Shown one piece after another: positions 26,344 through 29,039 of a stretch of 29,039 nucleotides of DNA; position 1 is the first letter of the stretch; each line of letters opens with the position of its first letter. This DNA is from CAYMLQ01 sp964390795 (GTDB taxonomy: Bacteria; Verrucomicrobiota; Kiritimatiellia; RFP12; UBA1067), in assembly GCA_964390795.1 (NCBI GenBank), contig CAYMLQ010000035.1, forward strand, positions 1-29,039, written 5' to 3'. The notes under the pieces were generated by a model that saw only the letters and a program-made list of their open reading frames with translations, was not told the origin of the DNA and made no database searches. The translations under genes were made by a program, and so were the position numbers.

Positions 26344-26577
26344 ATGAAAAGGACAACACTCGTGCTGGAAGACAGTTGTATGGACGGCGTTAGGGATCTC
26401 GCGCGCCAGGAGGTTCGCGACATCTCCGCAGTCGTGAACGAGTTGCTGCGCGACGGGCTGAGGCTGCGTTCGGAGCGCCAGCCGATGCGCTTTGAGCTGC
26501 CGGTGTATGCGATGGGTCGGCCGCGGGTGAACGTGGCCGATCGCGAGGCTTTGGAGCGGGCCATGGAGGGGGCATGA
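26344..26577 (+). CDS. vapB: VapB-type antitoxin (ribbon-helix-helix-like)
   Basis: A 77-residue antitoxin. ATG 26344 gives MKRTTLVLEDSCMDGV, a beta strand then helices typical of ribbon-helix-helix DNA binding. The C-terminal part (VYAMGRPRVNVADREALERA) would wrap the toxin. There is no ribosome binding site before it, and the promoter -10 box ends 7 nt upstream, so the mRNA is probably leaderless. An in-frame ATG at 26332 lies inside the -10 box. Its stop overlaps the toxin start (ATGA). Family assignment rests on size, fold pattern and partner. Confidence 0.75.
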   Translation: MKRTTLVLEDSCMDGVRDLARQEVRDISAVVNELLRDGLRLRSERQPMRFELPVYAMGRPRVNVADREALERAMEGA

Positions 26578-27032
26578 GCGGCGTCATCGACACGAACCTC
26601 CTGCTCTACGCGGCCAACAGCGGTGCGGCGGAGCATCCGTCGGCTAGGCGCTTCCTGTCGGACTGCGGTCTGAGCGCCGGCCTGTGGTTTCTCACGGAGG
26701 GAATCTGCTACGAGTTCCTGCGTGTGGCGACCCATCCGCGCGTCTTTCCGAAGCCTCTGACCGCGCGCGAGGCGCTGCGCTTTCTGGAGGTGCTGCTGAA
26801 TTCGGGGCGCTTCGACGTGCTGGCCGCCGGGCAGGCGCACTGGGACTGCCTGCGCCGGCTTCTGGCTCGATCACCGCAGTTGAGCGGAAACCTCTTTTTC
26901 GATTTGCGCACCGTCGCACTGATGCACGAACACGCCGTGCGCAGGATCTACACGGCCGACACGGATTTTTTGCAGTTTGATGGGATCGAGGTTGTCAATC
27001 CGCTGGCGACTTCCAAAGGAAGGGTATTATGA
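26574..27032 (+). CDS. vapC: VapC-type PIN-domain ribonuclease toxin
   Basis: A 152-residue PIN-domain protein, predicted to cleave RNA with Mg2+ and to be held inactive by the VapB upstream. The acidic centre is visible: Asp6 in VIDTNLLLY, Glu42 or Glu47 in TEGICYEF, Asp110 in NLFFDLRTVAL and Asp129/Asp131 in YTADTDFLQF. The RNA target cannot be deduced. After the usual ending VVNPL the frame continues LATSKGRVL through the ribosome site (AAAGGAAGGG, 27017-27026) of the next gene and overlaps its ATG by 4 nt. Confidence 0.87.
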   Translation: MSGVIDTNLLLYAANSGAAEHPSARRFLSDCGLSAGLWFLTEGICYEFLRVATHPRVFPKPLTAREALRFLEVLLNSGRFDVLAAGQAHWDCLRRLLARSPQLSGNLFFDLRTVALMHEHAVRRIYTADTDFLQFDGIEVVNPLATSKGRVL

Positions 27033-27274
27033 GAATAGAATTTAGACCGCTGTTGCTCTGCCTGTTCTCGTGCGTGTGCCTGGTGTCCGTTGGGGCTGCA
27101 GACCTGAAGACTTTCCGGGAGGTGTATCAGAAGAACTCGGAGGGTATCACCCAGGCTTACCAGCCCAAGTTCGCCGGGGTGCAGCAGCAGTACCAGAAGG
27201 CGCTGGACAGACGAGTACAAGACCGAGAAACTGGTGCTTCGAAAGCTAGAGCCGGGGACGTTCGTCATGGGTAG
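27029..27274 (+). pseudogene. 5' fragment of a secreted SUMF1-type protein (signal peptide and coiled coil)
   Basis: ATG 27029 with AAAGGAAGGG upstream opens a frame with a signal peptide (MRIEFRPLLLCLFSCVCLVS, cleavage near GAA-D). A short helical segment rich in Gln and Lys follows (ITQAYQPKFAGVQQQYQKAL). After about residue 60 the frame becomes nonsense and stops at 27274. The natural continuation lies in another frame (WTDEYKTEKLVLRKLEPG from 27204), which leads straight into the SUMF1 domain. As I recall related proteins, a longer coiled-coil stretch normally separates these two parts. I read this as an internal deletion that left the reading frame broken. Confidence 0.6.
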
Positions 27275-28004
27275 CCCGAACGATGAAGTGGGCCGCAAAG
27301 ACGACGAGACTCAGCACGAGGTCACACTCACGAAAGGCTTCTACATCGGCGTTTTCGAGGTGACGCAGAAACAATGGGAGCGGGTGATGGGCGACTGGCC
27401 GAGTCATTTCAACAATGACAGATGCCGCGAGGCCCGCCCAGTCGAGAGGGTGAGCTACGACGATATCCGCGGCAAGGTCGACGGCGCGGGCTGGCCCGTT
27501 ACCAACAGCGTGGACGCGGCCTCGTTCCTGGGCCGGTTGCGGGCGCGGACCGGCCAGGCCTTTGACTTGCCGGCCGAGGCGCAGTGGGAGTACGCTTGCC
27601 GCGCGGGCACGCCGACCGCGCTGAACAGCGGCAAGGTTCTGACCTCGGAGATGAAATGTCCGAACCTTTCCGAGGTTGGGAGGTACAAAGGCAATGCTGG
27701 GGACGTCACGCCGAACGGCGACACGAGTGTGGGCACGGCGAAAGCCGGCAGTTACCCGCCCAACGCGTGGGACCTGTATGACCTGCATGGCAACGTCAGG
27801 GAATGGTGCTTGGATTGGCGCGGAAACTACTCCGGGTCGGAAAGTGATCCGAAGGGTGTGGTGTCAGGCTCGTATCGCGTGATGCGCGGCGGGAGTTGGG
27901 GCCACAACGGCAGCTCCTGCGCGTCGGCCTACCGCAACCTCAACAGCAACCCGTCGTACCGCGGCTACGACTGCGGTTTCCGTGTTGTCCTGGCCACAGA
28001 TTAG
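27234..28004 (+). CDS. SUMF1/FGE-sulfatase-domain protein, detached from its leader by a frameshift
   Basis: A 256-residue open frame from GTG 27234 covering a whole SUMF1-type domain: GTFVMGSPNDE, YIGVFEVTQKQWERVMG, DLPAEAQWEYACRAG, WDLYDLHGNVREWCLD, VMRGGSWGHN and GYDCGFRVV. Upstream codons in the same frame (WTDEYKTEKL) are also SUMF1-like but lack a start, so the protein probably once began at 27029. Where FGE has paired catalytic cysteines five residues apart, this protein reads SWGHNGSSCASAYR and keeps only one, so formylglycine generation is unlikely. In this form it is perhaps a binding domain or a decaying gene. If translated alone it would have no signal peptide. Confidence 0.75.
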   Translation: MLRKLEPGTFVMGSPNDEVGRKDDETQHEVTLTKGFYIGVFEVTQKQWERVMGDWPSHFNNDRCREARPVERVSYDDIRGKVDGAGWPVTNSVDAASFLGRLRARTGQAFDLPAEAQWEYACRAGTPTALNSGKVLTSEMKCPNLSEVGRYKGNAGDVTPNGDTSVGTAKAGSYPPNAWDLYDLHGNVREWCLDWRGNYSGSESDPKGVVSGSYRVMRGGSWGHNGSSCASAYRNLNSNPSYRGYDCGFRVVLATD

Positions 28005-28050
28005 CCGTGAGCCGCAAACGTGTGCGTGCCCGGACGCGCCAGGATCTGGG

Positions 28051-28180
28051 CCGGCTAAAGCCGGTACAACGAACGGACGCCGCAGGTCTGCGCAACCAAG
28101 GCATGTTGTCCCGGCTTCAGCCGGCAACGCTGCATTGTCGAACCGCCGCCTGAAGGCGGTACAACATGCGGAGACCGCAG
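28051..28180. repeat. Cluster of REP-like palindromes
   Basis: CCGGCTAAAGCCGGTACAAC (28051-28070), its inverted relative GTTGTCCCGGCTTCAGCCGG (28105-28124) and GCCGCCTGAAGGCGGTACAAC (28146-28166) are variants of one unit: a GC-rich hairpin next to GTACAAC. CGCAGGTCTGCG and GAGACCGCAG add further pairing. The pattern is that of repetitive extragenic palindromes, which are usually moved by RAYT transposases; none is encoded here. The rest of 28005-28317 shows no gene or terminator that I can recognise. Confidence 0.75.
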
Positions 28181-28317
28181 GACACGGGGAGCGGCGGACG
28201 GGTTCATTTGGAGTGCGTGCGGCACCCGCCGTCGCACCTGCGGTGCTATGACGTGGCAAGAGCGGTATCCCGCGCGACGCCGCTTTGTTTGCGCAGTCCG
28301 GGCGGCGGTGCCGCGCT

Positions 28318-28581
28318 TCATGTGTCTCCGTAATGCCCCGAGCAGGACGCGATGACGACGTCGCTGCCCTTGACATAGAACACCAACCGGTTCTTGGCAT
28401 CGATCCGGACGGAGTAGAGACCGGAGAGATCGCCTTTCAGTCGTTCCACTTTCCCGATCGCCTGATACCCGTTGCGCCGGATGGATTCCAGCAGGCTGTT
28501 GATCTTCTTCAGCGTTCTCCGGTCGAGGTGTTGCCAGTCAAGGTAGTGCTGCCACGCGACATCGTCAAAGTGGATACCCAT
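28318..28581 (-). CDS. yoeB: YoeB/Txe-family toxin (ribosome-dependent mRNA endonuclease)
   Basis: An 87-residue RelE-superfamily toxin, predicted to cut mRNA on the ribosome. It resembles E. coli YoeB along its length (WQHYLDWQHLDRRTLKKIN, LKGDLSGLYSVRI, NRLVFYV). The catalytic positions fall on the same numbers: Glu46, Arg65, His83 and Tyr84. Three residues (GDT) follow the terminal HY, whereas E. coli YoeB ends there. The gene starts 1 nt after the antitoxin stop, so the pair is an operon transcribed from the promoter at 28919-28891. Confidence 0.92.
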   Translation of the reverse strand: MGIHFDDVAWQHYLDWQHLDRRTLKKINSLLESIRRNGYQAIGKVERLKGDLSGLYSVRIDAKNRLVFYVKGSDVVIASCSGHYGDT

Positions 28582-28582
28582 G

Positions 28583-28861
28583 TCACACCTCGCTCAGTTC
28601 GTGCTCTGAATACTGGCCGTTCAAGATGCGTTTCTTGGCGTCGAGCAGGTGTTGCTTATACGCTTCTCCCGTCAATCCGAAGGTCGGCGACGGCGTGTAT
28701 GCGGGTACTTCGACCTTGAACGGGATGGACTTCGTTGCGGCCACGCGCGTCAGGTAGATTGAAATGCCGTTGGCCAAACTCAGCCCCATGCCTTCGAACG
28801 CCTCGGTCGCCGCAGACTTCAACGCGTCATCGACGCGGATCGTTACGGTGGTGGTTGCCAT
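28583..28861 (-). CDS. RelB/DinJ-family antitoxin
   Basis: A 92-residue antitoxin partner of YoeB. The N-terminus TTTVTIRVDDALKSAATEAF is the ribbon-helix-helix strand and helix of RelB/DinJ proteins. GMGLSLANGISIYLTRVA is the second helix pair, and the C-terminal AYKQHLLDAKKRILNGQYSE is the toxin-binding tail. A strong ribosome site (GGGAGGG on the minus strand) precedes the ATG at 28861. Pairing a DinJ-like antitoxin with a YoeB toxin, instead of YefM, is a known mix-and-match arrangement. Autoregulation through the direct repeats upstream is inferred. Confidence 0.9.
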   Translation of the reverse strand: MATTTVTIRVDDALKSAATEAFEGMGLSLANGISIYLTRVAATKSIPFKVEVPAYTPSPTFGLTGEAYKQHLLDAKKRILNGQYSEHELSEV

Positions 28862-28878
28862 GTTTCCCTCCCTTCGCT

Positions 28879-28913
28879 TTTTGTGTTCAAATGATGCCGT
28901 TTTGTGTTCAAAT
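28879..28913. promoter_or_regulatory. Two 14-nt direct repeats, likely antitoxin operators
   Basis: TTTTGTGTTCAAAT occurs at 28879-28892 and 28900-28913, exactly 21 nt apart, two helical turns. One copy fills the spacer between -35 and -10 and the other covers the -10 and start point. This placement suits cooperative repression by the antitoxin or the toxin-antitoxin complex. Confidence 0.65.
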
Positions 28914-28919
28914 TGTCAA
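28891..28919 (-). promoter_or_regulatory. Promoter of the relB-yoeB operon
   Basis: On the minus strand TTGACA (28919-28914) is followed after 17 nt by CATCAT (28896-28891), a 4 of 6 match to the -10 consensus. The start point would lie near 28885, giving a leader of about 24 nt that contains the ribosome site. Confidence 0.6.
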
Positions 28920-28923
28920 TGCG

Positions 28924-28960
28924 GAAAGCGTTGCATGAAAGCGTTGGCATGAAAGCGTTG
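28924..28960. repeat. Three tandem GAAAGCGTTG units
   Basis: GAAAGCGTTGCAT, GAAAGCGTTGGCAT and GAAAGCGTTG follow each other directly upstream of the relB-yoeB promoter. The unit is 13-14 nt long. It might be an extra control site or slippage-prone DNA. No function can be assigned. Confidence 0.6.
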
Positions 28961-28978
28961 CGGGGGCTGCGATATTTC

Positions 28979-28996
28979 CACACTTCATGAAGTGTG
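28979..28996. repeat. 18-nt perfect palindrome
   Basis: CACACTTCATGAAGTGTG is a perfect palindrome with no loop, flanked by TTTC and AAAT. It could be a binding site for a dimeric regulator or a copy of a dispersed palindrome. Nothing else recognisable is seen between it and the window end. Confidence 0.6.
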
Positions 28997-29039
28997 AAAT
29001 CGCAATCGCAAGACTTTGACGCTCCAGAAACCCTGAACC

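Noticed and set aside
27234..28004. Active formylglycine-generating enzyme for the neighbouring sulfatase
   Set aside because: One of the two catalytic cysteines is absent and the gene is separated from its signal peptide.
28051..28180. CRISPR array
   Set aside because: The units vary, alternate in orientation and have irregular spacing; they are palindromic repeats with no cas genes nearby.

Overview
The window looks like a carbohydrate-degradation locus from a GC-rich, probably anaerobic member of the PVC group, most likely Kiritimatiellota (or a close Verrucomicrobiota/Lentisphaerota relative). The taxon is inferred from content, not from a marker gene: large secreted autotransporter-associated beta-strand-repeat (PATR) proteins without a beta-barrel, an S1 sulfatase beside a GH29 fucosidase, a SUMF1-type protein, many palindromic intergenic repeats and two toxin-antitoxin modules. 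No rRNA, tRNA or CRISPR array was seen.

Layout. 88-6355: a secreted PATR protein, a secreted alpha/beta-hydrolase esterase and a GH28 lipoprotein; a palindromic element and a lipoprotein gene remnant lie just before GH28. 6574-22923: a tight plus-strand cluster with a second PATR protein carrying a LamG-like insert, protein A (PATR stalk plus unknown domain), protein B (unknown domain with a LamG insert), an S1 sulfatase, a GH29 alpha-L-fucosidase and lipoprotein C (unknown domain). 23021-26107: an intracellular trio of SDR dehydrogenase, divergent DeoC-type aldolase and FGGY sugar kinase. 26111-28996: an accessory tail with a large perfect palindrome, a VapBC module with a leaderless-looking promoter, a frameshifted SUMF1 (FGE-like) gene, REP-like palindromes, and a minus-strand RelB/YoeB module with a promoter and paired operators.

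Working model. The exported proteins (esterase, GH28, sulfatase, GH29 and A/B/C) would strip esters, sulfate and fucose from a sulfated, fucosylated, perhaps uronate-containing polysaccharide and cut its backbone. The SDR/aldolase/kinase trio would process a released sugar or polyol in the cytoplasm.

The main discovery candidate is the domain of roughly 700-800 residues shared by A, B and C. It is conserved in a fixed order of motifs, appears in three architectures and three export formats, and matches no family I can name. It could be an undescribed polysaccharide-active or polysaccharide-binding family.
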